DNA of 53,176 nt, taken from the NCBI GenBank assembly GCA_020723405.1, contig DYIY01000022.1, positions 1-53,176 on the forward strand, given 5' to 3'. The position numbers and the translations under genes were made by a program. This DNA is from Thiobacillus denitrificans (GTDB lineage Bacteria; Pseudomonadota; Gammaproteobacteria; Burkholderiales; Thiobacillaceae). Below the pieces are notes generated by a model. It made no database searches, was not told the origin of the DNA, and saw nothing but the letters and a program-made list of their open reading frames with translations. Shown piece after piece: positions 36,297-45,316 of this stretch (positions are counted from its first letter, which is position 1; the number at the start of each line of letters is the position of its first letter).

Positions 36297-36497
36297 TCAG
36301 GCGAAGGTGTCCACGTTGCCCCCCACCCCTTCCGGGTTGCTGGGGGCCTGGACGGTCTGGGCCTGTTCCTCGGCCTGGCGGGCCAACAGATCGGCCACGG
36401 CCTGCTGGCTCTGGGCTTCCAGGCGAATGGCCAGGATGCTGGCCTGTTGCGGGGTGCTGGCCAGGGTTTGGGCAGTTGCAGCGATGTCGTCGATCAT
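36297..36497 (-). CDS. Small YjfB-like putative motility protein
   Basis: 66 aa, predicted helical and soluble. The N-terminal helix with Gln/Ala pattern (TAQTLASTPQQASILAIRLE) and the C-terminal GGNVDTFA match the YjfB family (PF14070, putative motility protein), whose members end in a G-x-x-(V/L)-D-T-x-A motif. The function of that family is unproven, and no flagellar gene is nearby. It lies downstream of mltA on the same strand, separated by a small hairpin (ATAGCG-TCGG-CGCTAT, 36509-36524). Confidence 0.65.
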   Translation of the reverse strand: MIDDIAATAQTLASTPQQASILAIRLEAQSQQAVADLLARQAEEQAQTVQAPSNPEGVGGNVDTFA

Positions 36498-36525
36498 GAT
36501 GGGGCTCGCATAGCGTCGGCGCTAT

Positions 36526-37839
36526 TCACTGTAGTCCCACCTTGCCGTTTGTGCCATTGCCGGGAACGGCGGCGGTGCTGATGGGAAAGTCCCGGGGCAG
36601 GAGGGCCCACATGCGGCCCCGCTGCTTCATGGCCCCGGCCTGACGGCCGGCTTCCTCGCCGAAGCCCCAGAAGAAGTCGGCGCGCACGTTGCCACGGATG
36701 GCGCCGCCCGTGTCCTGGGCCAGCATGAGCCGGTTCAGGGGTTCCGGGGAATTGGGCCGGGTGGTGGCGAGCCAGACCGGGGCGCCCAGGGGAGTGCCCC
36801 GGGGGTCGATGGCGATGCTCCGCTCGGCGCTGAGGGGCACCCCCAGGGCGCCCAGGGGGCCGGCCAGGCCGTTGGGCAACTCCCGGAAGAACACGTAGCT
36901 GGGATTGGCGTTGAGCAGTTCCGGCAGGCGTTCCGGGTTCCTCCGCCCCCAGTCCTTGATGCCCTGCATGGAGGCCTTGTCCAGGGTCAATTCCCCCTTC
37001 TCCACGAGCCACTTGCCGATGGAGCGGTAGGGATGGCCGTTCTGGTCGGCGTAGCCCACCCGCACCACGTCGCCGTTTTCCAGCTTAACCCGGCCGGAGC
37101 CCTGGATCTGCAGGAAGAACAGGTCCACCGGGTCGTCCACCCAGACCAGTTCCTTGCCGCGCATGGGCGCCGATCCGGCCTCGATTTCCGCCCGGTTGAA
37201 GTAGGGCACCACCTTGTTGCCCTGGATGCGGCCGCGCAAGCGCAGGTTCTTCAATTCCGGATAGACCGAGGACAGGTCCACCACCAGCAGGTCGTCCGGC
37301 GGCGCGTGGATGGGAAACCGGTATTTGGCCGTGGGATAGCGGCTGCCCCGCAGCAGGGGCTCGTAGTACCCCGTCACCAGCCCCTCGGCGCCCCCCTCGG
37401 CCTGGTTCACCTGCCAGGGCTGGAACTGCTGTTCGAAGAAAGCCCGCACGGTGGGGGAATCCGGCGGCGCAGGCAGACGGGCGGCCTGTTGGCATACCCC
37501 GGTCCAGGCCGGGTTGTTGCGCAGGCCGACACAGGATTGCAGCAGGGCGGGCCAGGCCTGGGCCAGGTCATCCTCCTGCCAGCCGGGCAACTGCTCCCAG
37601 GCAGCCGGCTTGTACCAGGGCATGACACTGGTGGCGGGCTTGGCCGGCTCCAGGGGAGGAACCGGCGTCACCGGCGGGACAGTTTCACTGGGAGCGGGGG
37701 CGGGCGGCGGGGTCACGCTGGGCGGCCCGGGCTGGACCGGCGGCTGGGCAGGCGCCGGTTCCGGCGGGGGCTTGGGCAACCAGCCGGCGCAACCCGTCAG
37801 GGCGAGGGACAGGATCAGGACGAGGGAGGAGGCATGCAT
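36526..37839 (-). CDS. mltA: Membrane-bound lytic transglycosylase MltA
   Basis: 437 aa outer-membrane lipoprotein. The lipobox LALTGC places the lipidated Cys at residue 17. A Pro-rich linker (about 22-70) follows, then the MltA barrel (about 95-330: GLVTGYYEPLLRGS, VVDLSSVYPEL, VDLFFLQIQGSGR, GYADQNGHPYRSIGKWL) and the 3D domain with catalytic Asp region LAQDTGGAIRG and RADFFWG. It cleaves peptidoglycan to 1,6-anhydro-MurNAc products, which links it to the amgK-murU recycling genes upstream in this window. Confidence 0.95.
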   Translation of the reverse strand: MHASSLVLILSLALTGCAGWLPKPPPEPAPAQPPVQPGPPSVTPPPAPAPSETVPPVTPVPPLEPAKPATSVMPWYKPAAWEQLPGWQEDDLAQAWPALLQSCVGLRNNPAWTGVCQQAARLPAPPDSPTVRAFFEQQFQPWQVNQAEGGAEGLVTGYYEPLLRGSRYPTAKYRFPIHAPPDDLLVVDLSSVYPELKNLRLRGRIQGNKVVPYFNRAEIEAGSAPMRGKELVWVDDPVDLFFLQIQGSGRVKLENGDVVRVGYADQNGHPYRSIGKWLVEKGELTLDKASMQGIKDWGRRNPERLPELLNANPSYVFFRELPNGLAGPLGALGVPLSAERSIAIDPRGTPLGAPVWLATTRPNSPEPLNRLMLAQDTGGAIRGNVRADFFWGFGEEAGRQAGAMKQRGRMWALLPRDFPISTAAVPGNGTNGKVGLQ

Positions 37840-37889
37840 GGGTGACTGCCCTGCCGGATCAGGGTCGGTGATGTGGGGCCGGAAGAAGT

Positions 37890-38273
37890 TCAATGCAGGA
37901 CCCGGGGTACCGCCAGGATGAACTCGGGAATCTCCGCTTCGAACTGGGTGCCATCCTCGGCCACCATCTGGTAGGTACCCTTCATGGCGCCCACCGGGGT
38001 GGCGATGGCGGTGCCGCTGGTGTATTCGAAACTCTGCCCGGGCTTGAGCAGGGGTTGTTCCCCCACCACCCCCAGGCCGCGGACTTCCTGCACCTTGTCG
38101 TGGGCATCGCTGATGAGCCAATGGCGGGAGATCAATTGCGCCGCCACCTGGCCGGTGTTTTCAATGGTGATGGTGTAGGAGAACACGTAGCGGTTGTCGG
38201 CTTCGTCGGACTGCTCCGGTACGTAGGTGGTCCGGGCCGATACGGTGATGTGGTATTTCCTGACTTCTGCCAT
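37890..38273 (-). CDS. apaG: ApaG (DUF525) domain protein
   Basis: 127 aa, the normal length. The fibronectin-like ApaG fold shows FSYTITIENTG, QLISRHWLISDAHDKVQEVRGLGVVGEQP and FEYTSGTAIATPVGAMKGTYQM, the hallmark block. The biochemical role is not established in general; mutants of the family affect cobalt and magnesium sensitivity. The gene stands divergent from rpe and just upstream of mltA, as in many betaproteobacteria. Confidence 0.96.
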   Translation of the reverse strand: MAEVRKYHITVSARTTYVPEQSDEADNRYVFSYTITIENTGQVAAQLISRHWLISDAHDKVQEVRGLGVVGEQPLLKPGQSFEYTSGTAIATPVGAMKGTYQMVAEDGTQFEAEIPEFILAVPRVLH

Positions 38274-38390
38274 GGTTTTTGTGCAGGGTATACAGCGGTG
38301 GACGGGGATTGCACACGAATCAACCAAGCCTGTCCAGTGCGGGGACTGCCCGGGTAAAATGGACGGGTTTTTTTCCCCAGGAACCAGAAA

Positions 38391-39077
38391 ATGGCCGACT
38401 ATCAGATTGCTCCTTCCATCCTCTCCGCCAACTTCGCCCGGCTCGGCGAGGAAGTGGACAACGTGCTGGCCGCCGGCGCCGACATCGTCCACTTCGACGT
38501 GATGGACAACCACTACGTGCCCAACCTGACCATCGGCCCCCTGGTCTGCGAGGCCCTGCGCAAACACGGCGTCACCGCGCCCATCGACTGCCACCTGATG
38601 GTCAAGCCCGTGGACCGCATCATCCCCGACTTCGCCAAGGCCGGCGCCACCTACATCACCTTCCACCCGGAAGCCTCCGAGCACATCGACCGGACCATCG
38701 GCCTCATCAAGGAAAGCGGCTGCAAGGCCGGCCTGGTGTTCAACCCGGCCACCCCCCTGGACGTGCTGGAATACACCCTGCCCAAGCTGGACATGGTGCT
38801 GCTCATGTCGGTGAACCCGGGCTTCGGCGGGCAGAAGTTCATCCCCTACGTGCTGGACAAGGCGAAGAAGGTGCGCGCCATGATCACCGCCGGCGGCTAC
38901 GCCTGCCGCCTGGAGATCGACGGCGGCGTGGGCCCCGCCAACATCGCCGAAGTGGCCCGCGCCGGCGTGGACACCTTCGTGGCCGGCTCCGCCATCTTCG
39001 GCGCCGCCAAGGAAGGCGACCCCCACCGCTACGACAGCGTGGTGGCCGCCATGCGCGCGGAACTGGCGAAGGTGTGA
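38391..39077 (+). CDS. rpe: Ribulose-phosphate 3-epimerase
   Basis: 228 aa TIM barrel of the pentose phosphate pathway. Motifs: [32 protein letters not shown] (metal and Asp), [19 protein letters not shown] and [13 protein letters not shown] stands upstream of the ATG. It is followed by gph after an unusual palindromic repeat element. rpe-gph-trpE is a conserved proteobacterial order. Confidence 0.97.
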   Translation: MADYQIAPSILSANFARLGEEVDNVLAAGADIVHFDVMDNHYVPNLTIGPLVCEALRKHGVTAPIDCHLMVKPVDRIIPDFAKAGATYITFHPEASEHIDRTIGLIKESGCKAGLVFNPATPLDVLEYTLPKLDMVLLMSVNPGFGGQKFIPYVLDKAKKVRAMITAGGYACRLEIDGGVGPANIAEVARAGVDTFVAGSAIFGAAKEGDPHRYDSVVAAMRAELAKV

Positions 39078-39083
39078 GAAAGG

Positions 39084-39202
39084 CAGTCGGTAGGGGGTAG
39101 TTGGTAGTTCGTAGCTGTTTACGGCGCGCCCCTGGCGCGGAAACACAAGCTACAAACTACCGACCACTAGCTACCGACTACCAAAATACCGACTACCAAC
39201 TC
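39084..39202. repeat. Palindromic TAGTTGG/TAGTCGG repeat element between rpe and gph
   Basis: A left arm (39087-39116, repeating GGTAGTTGGTAGTTCGTAG) faces a right arm (39147-39200). The reverse complement of the right arm repeats GGTAGTCGG-GTAGTTTGTAG-like units. The first 29 bases of the arms match at about 22 positions. The loop holds a nested perfect hairpin CGCGCC-CCT-GGCGCG (39125-39139). TACCGACTACCA occurs twice in tandem at the right end. It resembles a REP/MITE-like intergenic palindrome. Confidence 0.7.
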
Positions 39203-39205
39203 CCC

Positions 39206-39886
39206 ATGACCACTCCCCTGCCCATCAAAGCCGTCGTCATCGACCTGGACGGCACCCTCCTGGACACCGCCGGCGACCTGGCCGACGCGGCCGCGGCCAT
39301 GCTGCGGGAACTGGGCCTGCCCCACGTGGACCTGGACGAGATCAAGACCTACATCGGCAACGGGGTGTCCCGGCTGGTGAAGCGCTGCCTCACCCGGGAC
39401 ATGCAGGCGGAACCCGAGCCCGCCCTGTTCCAGACCGCCCTGGCCAGCTACGAGAAGCACTACGGCGCCCACGTGTCGCGGCGCAGCCGGCCCTTCCCCG
39501 GCGTGGTGGAAGGCCTGCAGGCCATGCAGGCCCAGGGTTACCGGCTGGCCTGCATCACCAACAAGGCGGCCCGCTTCACCCACCCCCTGCTCAAGGACAC
39601 GGGCCTGTTCGACTTCTTCGAACTGATCCTCTCCGGCGACACCCTGCCGAAGAAGAAGCCGGACCCCCTGCCCCTGCTCCACGCCTGCCAGGTGTTCGGC
39701 GTGGACCCCGCCGACCTGCTGCTCATCGGCGACTCCCTCAACGACACCCAGGCCGCCCGGGCCGCCGGCTGCCACGTGTTCTGCGTGCCCTACGGCTACA
39801 ACCGGGGCCGGCCGGTGGACGAACTGGACCTGGACGCGGTGGTCCCCACCCTGGCCGACGCGGCCCAGATGATCGTCAAGAAATGA
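39206..39886 (+). CDS. gph: Phosphoglycolate phosphatase Gph
   Basis: 226 aa HAD hydrolase. It removes phosphate from 2-phosphoglycolate arising from DNA repair or photorespiratory-type metabolism. Motif I DLDGTLLDTAGDL, motif II ITNK, motif III Lys in KKKPDP and motif IV LIGDSLNDTQAA are all present, and the cap domain (about 20-90) has IGNGVSRLVKR. No strong Shine-Dalgarno precedes the ATG, because the repeat element occupies the leader. Confidence 0.94.
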   Translation: MTTPLPIKAVVIDLDGTLLDTAGDLADAAAAMLRELGLPHVDLDEIKTYIGNGVSRLVKRCLTRDMQAEPEPALFQTALASYEKHYGAHVSRRSRPFPGVVEGLQAMQAQGYRLACITNKAARFTHPLLKDTGLFDFFELILSGDTLPKKKPDPLPLLHACQVFGVDPADLLLIGDSLNDTQAARAAGCHVFCVPYGYNRGRPVDELDLDAVVPTLADAAQMIVKK

Positions 39887-40003
39887 AAGGCTTCCTGAAC
39901 ATGTCCGGACAGCGATGGCGTTAGGTGACTGACCAGCCAGCCACCCGCGTTGCCCCCCCTGCGGCAGCGACGAACCCCCATCCCGTCCCATGAGGTTTCC
40001 ACC

Positions 40004-41494
40004 ATGTTCAACGAAGAGAAATTCAACAACCTGGCCCGCCAGGGCTATAACCGGATCCCGGTGATCCGCCAGTTCCCGGCGGACCTGGACACGCCCCTTT
40101 CCATTTACCTCAAGCTGGCCAACGGCCCCTATTCCTACCTGCTGGAATCGGTGGTGGGGGGCGAGCGCTTCGGCCGCTATTCCTTCATCGGCCTGCCGGC
40201 CCGCACCGTGCTGCGGGTCCACGGCCACTTCGCCAGCATCGAGACCAACGGCCTGCCCGTGGAGCAGAGCAACTGCGAGGATCCCCTGGATTTCGTGGAG
40301 AAGTACCTGGCCCGCTTCAAGGCCGCGCCGGTGCCCGGCATGCCCCGCTTTCCCGGCGGCCTGGGGGGCTACTTCGGCTACGACACGGTGCGCTACATCG
40401 AGAAGAAGCTGGGCCGCACCCACAAGCCCGACGCCATCAACACCCCGGACATCCTGCTCATGCTCACCGACGAGCTGGCGGTGGTGGACAACCTGTCCGG
40501 CAAGCTGACCCTCATCGTCTACGCCGACCCCCTGGAAGACCAGTCCTACCTGAAGGCCCACCGCCGCCTGGCGGAACTGGCCAAGCAATTGCGCAAGCCC
40601 GCCATCCCGCCGAAGAGCGGCAACGGCGAAGTCCACGAAGCCGAATCGGAATTCGGCGAGGCGGCCTTCAAGGACGCCGTGGCCCGGGCCAAGCAATACA
40701 TCCTGGACGGGGACATCATGCAGGTGGTCCTGTCCCAGCGCATGAGCCGGCCCTTCAGCGCCCATCCCCTGTCCCTCTACCGGGCCCTGCGCGGCCTCAA
40801 CCCGTCCCCCTACATGTTCTATTACGACATGGGCGGCTTCCACGTGGTGGGCTCCTCGCCGGAAATCCTGGTGCGCCTGGAAGGCCAGGGGGAGGAGAAG
40901 CGGGTCACGGTACGGCCCATCGCCGGCACCCGGCCCCGGGGCGCCAGCCGGGAAGAGGACCTGGCCCTGGAAGCGGAACTGCTGGCCGACCCCAAGGAGC
41001 GGGCCGAGCACGTCCAGCTCATGGATCTGGGCCGCAACGACACCGGCCGGGTGGCCGTGGTGGGCAGCGTCAAGGTCACCGAGAACATGACCATCGAGCG
41101 CTACTCCCACGTGATGCACATCGTCTCCAACGTGGAAGGCACCCTGAAGCCGGGCCTCAACGCCATGGACGTGCTGCGCGCCACCTTCCCCGCCGGCACC
41201 GTGTCCGGCGCCCCCAAGATCCGCGCCATGGAGATCATCGACGAACTGGAGCCCAGCAAGCGCGGCGTCTATGCAGGAGCCGTGGGCTACGTGGGCTTCA
41301 ACGGCGACATGGACGTGGCCATCGCCATCCGCACCGCCGTGGTGAAGGACAAGACCCTCTACGTCCAGGCCGGCGCCGGCATCGTCGCCGACTCCATCCC
41401 GGAAAACGAATGGCAGGAAACCCGCAACAAGGCCCGGGCCGTGTTGCGCGCCGCCGAACTGGCCCAGGCGGGTTTCGAGGGCGAAGCCGACTGA
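40004..41494 (+). CDS. trpE: Anthranilate synthase component I TrpE
   Basis: 496 aa. It converts chorismate to anthranilate with the glutamine amidotransferase TrpG. The N-terminal tryptophan-sensing motif LLES ([15 protein letters not shown]) suggests feedback inhibition. The chorismate-binding domain (about 235-490) shows [37 protein letters not shown] and [16 protein letters not shown] lies about eight bases before the ATG at 40004. trpG does not follow directly: a FemAB-like gene is next, so the other subunit is encoded elsewhere or further away. Confidence 0.96.
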   Translation: MFNEEKFNNLARQGYNRIPVIRQFPADLDTPLSIYLKLANGPYSYLLESVVGGERFGRYSFIGLPARTVLRVHGHFASIETNGLPVEQSNCEDPLDFVEKYLARFKAAPVPGMPRFPGGLGGYFGYDTVRYIEKKLGRTHKPDAINTPDILLMLTDELAVVDNLSGKLTLIVYADPLEDQSYLKAHRRLAELAKQLRKPAIPPKSGNGEVHEAESEFGEAAFKDAVARAKQYILDGDIMQVVLSQRMSRPFSAHPLSLYRALRGLNPSPYMFYYDMGGFHVVGSSPEILVRLEGQGEEKRVTVRPIAGTRPRGASREEDLALEAELLADPKERAEHVQLMDLGRNDTGRVAVVGSVKVTENMTIERYSHVMHIVSNVEGTLKPGLNAMDVLRATFPAGTVSGAPKIRAMEIIDELEPSKRGVYAGAVGYVGFNGDMDVAIAIRTAVVKDKTLYVQAGAGIVADSIPENEWQETRNKARAVLRAAELAQAGFEGEAD

Positions 41495-41519
41495 TACCGG
41501 CGGGCCAGGCCTCGGCGCC

Positions 41520-42674
41520 ATGGACAGCCTCCAGGTCGAGCCCCTGGCGTCTCTGCCCCCGGCGGAGTGGGACGCCCTGGTGGCGGCGGCCGGCGCCGAT
41601 CCGGCCGACCCCAACCCGTCCCTCAGCCACGCCTTCCTGGCGGCCCTGGAAAGCAGCGGTTGTGCGACCCCCGCCACGGGCTGGGAGCCCCGCTTCATCA
41701 CCCTGCGCCGGGACGGCCGCCTGGCGGGCGCCCTGCCCCTCTACGCCAAGAGCCATTCCTGGGGCGAGTTCGTGTTCGACTGGGCCTGGGCCGACGCCTA
41801 TCGCCAGCACGGCCTGGCCTATTACCCCAAGTGGATCGCCGCCTCTCCCTTCACGCCGACGCCCGGCCCCCGCCTGCTGGCCGCCAGCCGGGCAGACCGG
41901 GCCAGCCTGCTGGCAGCGGCCCTGGACCAGGCCCGGGCGGCGGGCGTCTCCTCCCTGCACCTGCTCTTTCCCCAGGAGGCCCAGGCCCGGGAGATGGCCG
42001 GCCAGGGCCTGATGCTGCGCCAGGGCGTGCAGTTCCACTGGCACAATCCGGGCTACGGGGATTTCGCCGGCTACCTGGCCCACCTGCGCCGGGACAAGCG
42101 CAAGAAGATCCAGCAGGAACGGCGGCGGGTCCGGGACGGGGGCTTCACCTTCCGCCACCTGACCGGCCGGGAAGCCACCGAAGGCGACTGGCGGCATTTC
42201 ATGGCCTGCTACGCCCGGACCCACCAGCAATACCACGCCCCCATGGCCCTGAACCTGGATTTCTTCCTGACCGCCGCGGCCACCCTGCCCGACCACCTGC
42301 TGCTGGTCATCGCCGAACGGGAAGGCCGGCCCGTGGCCGCCGCCTTCAATCTGCTGGGGCCGAAGACCCTCTACGGCCGGGCCTGGGGCAGCCTGGAATA
42401 CCACCCGGGCCTGCACTTCGAGACCTGCTACTACCAGGCCATGGATTTCTGCCTGGCCCGGGGCATCGCCCGCTTCGAGGGCGGCGCCCAGGGGGAGCAC
42501 AAGCTGGCCCGGGGCTTCCTGCCCACGGTCACCTGGTCGGCCCACTGGCTGGCCCATCCCCGCTTTTCCAGGGCCGTGGAGGACTACCTGGCCCGGGAAG
42601 GCGCCGGCATGGCGGGCTACCTGGACGAACTCAACGAGCGGTATCCCTTTCGCCACACGTCCAGTGCTGAATAA
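41520..42674 (+). CDS. GNAT/FemAB-like protein (DUF482, peptidoglycan-related family)
   Basis: 384 aa, cytoplasmic. It matches the PF04339 family pattern in LSHAFLAALESSGC near the start, GALPLYAKSHSWGEFVFDW, AYYPKWIAASPFTPTPGPR, the basic HLRRDKRKKIQQERRR, and FEGGAQGEHKLARGFLP. This family belongs to the acetyltransferase-like superfamily that includes FemABX, but its substrate is unknown. It begins 26 bases after trpE and may be co-transcribed with it. Confidence 0.85.
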   Translation: MDSLQVEPLASLPPAEWDALVAAAGADPADPNPSLSHAFLAALESSGCATPATGWEPRFITLRRDGRLAGALPLYAKSHSWGEFVFDWAWADAYRQHGLAYYPKWIAASPFTPTPGPRLLAASRADRASLLAAALDQARAAGVSSLHLLFPQEAQAREMAGQGLMLRQGVQFHWHNPGYGDFAGYLAHLRRDKRKKIQQERRRVRDGGFTFRHLTGREATEGDWRHFMACYARTHQQYHAPMALNLDFFLTAAATLPDHLLLVIAEREGRPVAAAFNLLGPKTLYGRAWGSLEYHPGLHFETCYYQAMDFCLARGIARFEGGAQGEHKLARGFLPTVTWSAHWLAHPRFSRAVEDYLAREGAGMAGYLDELNERYPFRHTSSAE

Positions 42675-42708
42675 CCGATTGCGTTGGAGGGCTTTTCTGC
42701 GCCGCAAT

Positions 42709-42724
42709 ATAAGCATATGCTTAT
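42709..42724. promoter_or_regulatory. Perfect 16-bp palindrome, probable operator
   Basis: ATAAGCATATGCTTAT is an uninterrupted 16-base palindrome in an otherwise GC-rich gap, about 80 bases before the small membrane-protein gene. Such sites usually bind dimeric winged-helix repressors (ArsR/SmtB, GntR or similar). No regulator gene is adjacent, so the binder is unknown. Confidence 0.5.
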
Positions 42725-42806
42725 CCGAACCAAGGTATCCCATCCCACGCATGGACTGGCCTGGAGGAGAAAACGTGACCCTTTTGCTCTTGGAGCCCCG
42801 CACATC

Positions 42807-42974
42807 ATGGAAACCTTCTCCACCCCCCTGGTCATCTACATCCTCTCCGCCCTCAGCATCGCCGCCCTCATCAGTCTGTCGGTGATGGCCATCATCGCCG
42901 GTGAAGTGGGCGTCATGGTCTACAAGCGCTTCTTCCCCTCCGCCCAGCCGCCGGCCACGCCCGCCGGCAAGTAA
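42807..42974 (+). CDS. Small single-pass membrane protein, unknown function
   Basis: 55 aa. A membrane helix spans about residues 8-32 (LVIYILSALSIAALISLSVM), followed by a short basic cytoplasmic end (MVYKRFFP). Codon third positions are strongly GC, as in genuine genes here. GGAG lies 11 bases upstream, a rather long spacing. A stronger GGAGGAG sits further up, before a short out-of-frame GTG frame at 42775. The promoter region contains a perfect palindrome. I do not recognise the family. Confidence 0.6.
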   Translation: METFSTPLVIYILSALSIAALISLSVMAIIAGEVGVMVYKRFFPSAQPPATPAGK

Positions 42975-43005
42975 TCCGCCCATCCTCCCCCCGACGGGGC
43001 GGCGC

Positions 43006-43057
43006 GGGTGGGGCACAGCACCCCGGCTCGGCCCGGATCGGGGCATTTGCCCCACCC
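43006..43057. terminator. Inverted repeat downstream of the small membrane-protein gene
   Basis: GGGTGGGGCA (43006-43015) is exactly complementary to TGCCCCACCC (43048-43057). A nested CCCC...GGGG pairing lies inside the loop. It stands between two plus-strand genes, 30 bases after the first stop, and has no T-run, so it is a possible but unproven transcript end. Confidence 0.4.
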
Positions 43058-43179
43058 ACCCCGGCGACAGCCGCCCCACGACGCGGGCAACCCGTTGATT
43101 TATCGCCCAGAATCGAACAGGCCCGGCTGGCACGTTCGGTGCTGAGAGACGTCAGTCTTCCTCTCACCGAGCCATTTCC

Positions 43180-44310
43180 ATGCCACCCCGTGCTCTGCCC
43201 CTGGCCCTGCTGGCCCTGCCCCTTTCCGCTCCCGCCGCCTCCCTCTCCACCAGCCAGACCCTGAGCGACCTGGTCCTGCTCTCGCCCAGTCACGTGAGCG
43301 TCTCCGACACCAGTCCGGACGGGGCCGCCCCCTTGCTGACCGACACCCTCACCCTGGGCTTCGCGGCCTTCGACCCGAACCAGGGCGTGCTGACCGGGGT
43401 GAGCGGCCAGGTGGCCGTGGACCCGGGCCATGCCCTCATGGCCTATCGCAACGAAAGCGGCGGCGACTGGGACAGCGTGGCCTACGTCCGCAGCACCTGG
43501 ACCCTGGGCAGCACCGCCCTGGCCAGCGGATCCACCACCATGCAGACCGTGACCGCCAACCGGGACACCCCCGTGGTGATCGGCACCGCCTGGACGCCCA
43601 CCGCCTTCTCCGCCGCCAACCTGGACGGCTTCGTGGGCACCGGCACCCTGAACAGCAGCTTCACCAGCCATCTGGGCGCCTTCATCGACGATGGCGGTGG
43701 CGGCTCGGTGGCCATCGCTTCCGTGCTGGAGACCGCAGGCGCCGGCACCGTGCCGGACACGGACGGCCTCACCGGCAGCGCCACCTGGGAATACCAATGG
43801 CTGCGCCACGCCGACCTGTCCTTCGCCGGCGCCGCCAACCTGGACGGCCTGGCCCTGGACCTGGCCAATGGCCCGGCCGACTTCCTGGTGCACGCCCTGG
43901 GGGACGAATTCAGCACCGGCGCCGATCTGCTGGGCTGGACCTGCAGCGGCGACTGCGCGTCCTTTGCCCTGCAAATGGATGACGTCAACGGCCTGGCGGT
44001 CGGCGCCACCGCCGCCGGCAGCGTCAATTTCCTGGGTGGCGGCGGCAGCCATGCCGCCCGGTTCACCCTGCATTTCGCCGACGACGATGCCATCGGCGCA
44101 GCCGCGACGCGGCTCGGCCACGACCTGGTGCTGGACGTCGCCGTCACCCCGGTCCCGGAACCGGGCACCTACGCCCTGTTCCTGGCAGGGCTGGGACTGC
44201 TGGCGCTGGCGACGGGCCAGCGCCGCAGGCCCGCTCACCAGCCGGCACGCACGGCGTCCATCACCTGCAAAGCCAGGATCGAATCCTCCAGCGGCATCAC
44301 GGGGCTCTGA
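43180..44310 (+). CDS. PEP-CTERM sorting-domain protein with an extra C-terminal tail
   Basis: 376 aa. A signal peptide ends APAAS. The middle is a Gly/Ala/Thr-rich, low-Cys beta-like extracellular region. Near the end VPEPGTYALFLAGLGLLALA is followed by TGQRRR, a complete PEP-CTERM signal (Pro-Glu-Pro, helix, Arg cluster) recognised by an exosortase. The frame then runs about 26 residues past the Arg cluster, overlapping the convergent oxidoreductase gene by 76 bases. PEP-CTERM proteins normally stop at the basic cluster, so the stop may have been lost or a frameshift may be present. No exosortase gene is in view. Confidence 0.85.
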   Translation: MPPRALPLALLALPLSAPAASLSTSQTLSDLVLLSPSHVSVSDTSPDGAAPLLTDTLTLGFAAFDPNQGVLTGVSGQVAVDPGHALMAYRNESGGDWDSVAYVRSTWTLGSTALASGSTTMQTVTANRDTPVVIGTAWTPTAFSAANLDGFVGTGTLNSSFTSHLGAFIDDGGGGSVAIASVLETAGAGTVPDTDGLTGSATWEYQWLRHADLSFAGAANLDGLALDLANGPADFLVHALGDEFSTGADLLGWTCSGDCASFALQMDDVNGLAVGATAAGSVNFLGGGGSHAARFTLHFADDDAIGAAATRLGHDLVLDVAVTPVPEPGTYALFLAGLGLLALATGQRRRPAHQPARTASITCKARIESSSGITGL

Positions 44311-45314
44311 GTCAGACCCTCGCGCAGGCAGCGCATGACCTCCTCGGCCTGATGCGCGTGGCGGTGCGGGTTTGCCGGAAAGCGCAGGACCGGGTGACCG
44401 GGCCGCTGCGCCGGCGCACCCGCCCCCCCGCACAGGCGCTTGCGCAACCTGGCTCCGAGGGAGGCGGGCGCTGCCGGCGGAGCCATGCACGCGCCGGCGG
44501 GCAAGGGAATGGCCCGGTCACCGGACGACCGCCAGACCTCCACGTCTTCGGCCTCGATGAAGGAGGGACCGATGCGCAGACCGCCGGCACGGCAATGGAC
44601 CTGGAGCTGATTGCCCAAGGCATTGCACAGACTCAGATTCAGGCTGGCCTGGCCCTCCGGAAAGCGAAGGAGCACCGAGCATTGCTCATCGACCCCCGTG
44701 CGCCCGAAGGTCGCCTGCGCATGAACCGCACTTGGGGTACCGAACAGCATGGTGGCCAGGGAAATGCCGTACACGCCCAGATCCAGCAGTGCGCCCCCCC
44801 CCAATGCGGGGTTGAAAAACCGCCCCTGGGGATCAAATGGAATGGCATGGCCAAGATCGGCATGCATGGCTACGGGAGCGCCCACCCCCGTCTGGGCGAT
44901 GACGGCACCGAGGCGACGATACAGGGGCAGGAAACGGGTCCACATGGCTTCCATGCAAAACAGGCCCTTCTCCCGGGCCAGGGCGGCGATTTCCCTGGCC
45001 TGGGCAGCATCCATGGCCAAAGGCTTCTCGCACAGGACCGCCTTTCCCGCATTCAGAGCCAACAGGGTCGTCGGGTAATGCAGGGGGTGGGGCGTGGCCA
45101 CGTAAACCACGTCCACACCCGGATCGTTCACCAGACCCGACTCGTCGTCATAAGCCTTGTCGCCGCCCCAGCGCTGCCTGAAAGCCTCGGCCCGGGCCTT
45201 GTCCCTGGAGGCCACGGCGGCAATCCGCGCCCCCTCGACCGCCGCCAGGGTGATGGCAAACCGCTCAGCCATCCAACCCGTTCCGATGAAACCCCACGCA
45301 ATCGGGCTCTTCAT
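44235..45314 (-). CDS. Gfo/Idh/MocA-family NAD(P)-dependent oxidoreductase, second of a pair
   Basis: 359 aa. The Rossmann start WGFIGTGWMAERFA and the family motif EKPL (VLCEKPLAMDA) are clear. The C-terminal alpha/beta substrate domain includes GGGALLDLGVYGI. Such enzymes oxidise or reduce sugars, inositols or, for some, trans-dihydrodiols. The ATG at 45314 has GGTGG six bases upstream; the ATG at 45320 overlaps the previous stop and is an alternative. The substrate is unknown. Confidence 0.87.
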   Translation of the reverse strand: MKSPIAWGFIGTGWMAERFAITLAAVEGARIAAVASRDKARAEAFRQRWGGDKAYDDESGLVNDPGVDVVYVATPHPLHYPTTLLALNAGKAVLCEKPLAMDAAQAREIAALAREKGLFCMEAMWTRFLPLYRRLGAVIAQTGVGAPVAMHADLGHAIPFDPQGRFFNPALGGGALLDLGVYGISLATMLFGTPSAVHAQATFGRTGVDEQCSVLLRFPEGQASLNLSLCNALGNQLQVHCRAGGLRIGPSFIEAEDVEVWRSSGDRAIPLPAGACMAPPAAPASLGARLRKRLCGGAGAPAQRPGHPVLRFPANPHRHAHQAEEVMRCLREGLTQSPVMPLEDSILALQVMDAVRAGW

Positions 45315-45316
45315 GG

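Noticed and set aside
39084-39202. CRISPR-like repeats between rpe and gph
   Set aside because: Units are only 7-12 bases, inverted and without spacers of constant length.
39901-39924. Short frame M-S-G-Q-R-W-R as a trpE attenuation leader peptide
   Set aside because: It has only one Trp codon, no ribosome site, and no terminator/antiterminator pair before trpE.
42775-42885. 36-codon GTG frame with strong GGAGGAG before the small membrane protein
   Set aside because: Its Ser/Pro-rich product looks like a frameshifted shadow of the membrane-protein gene; at most a leader frame.
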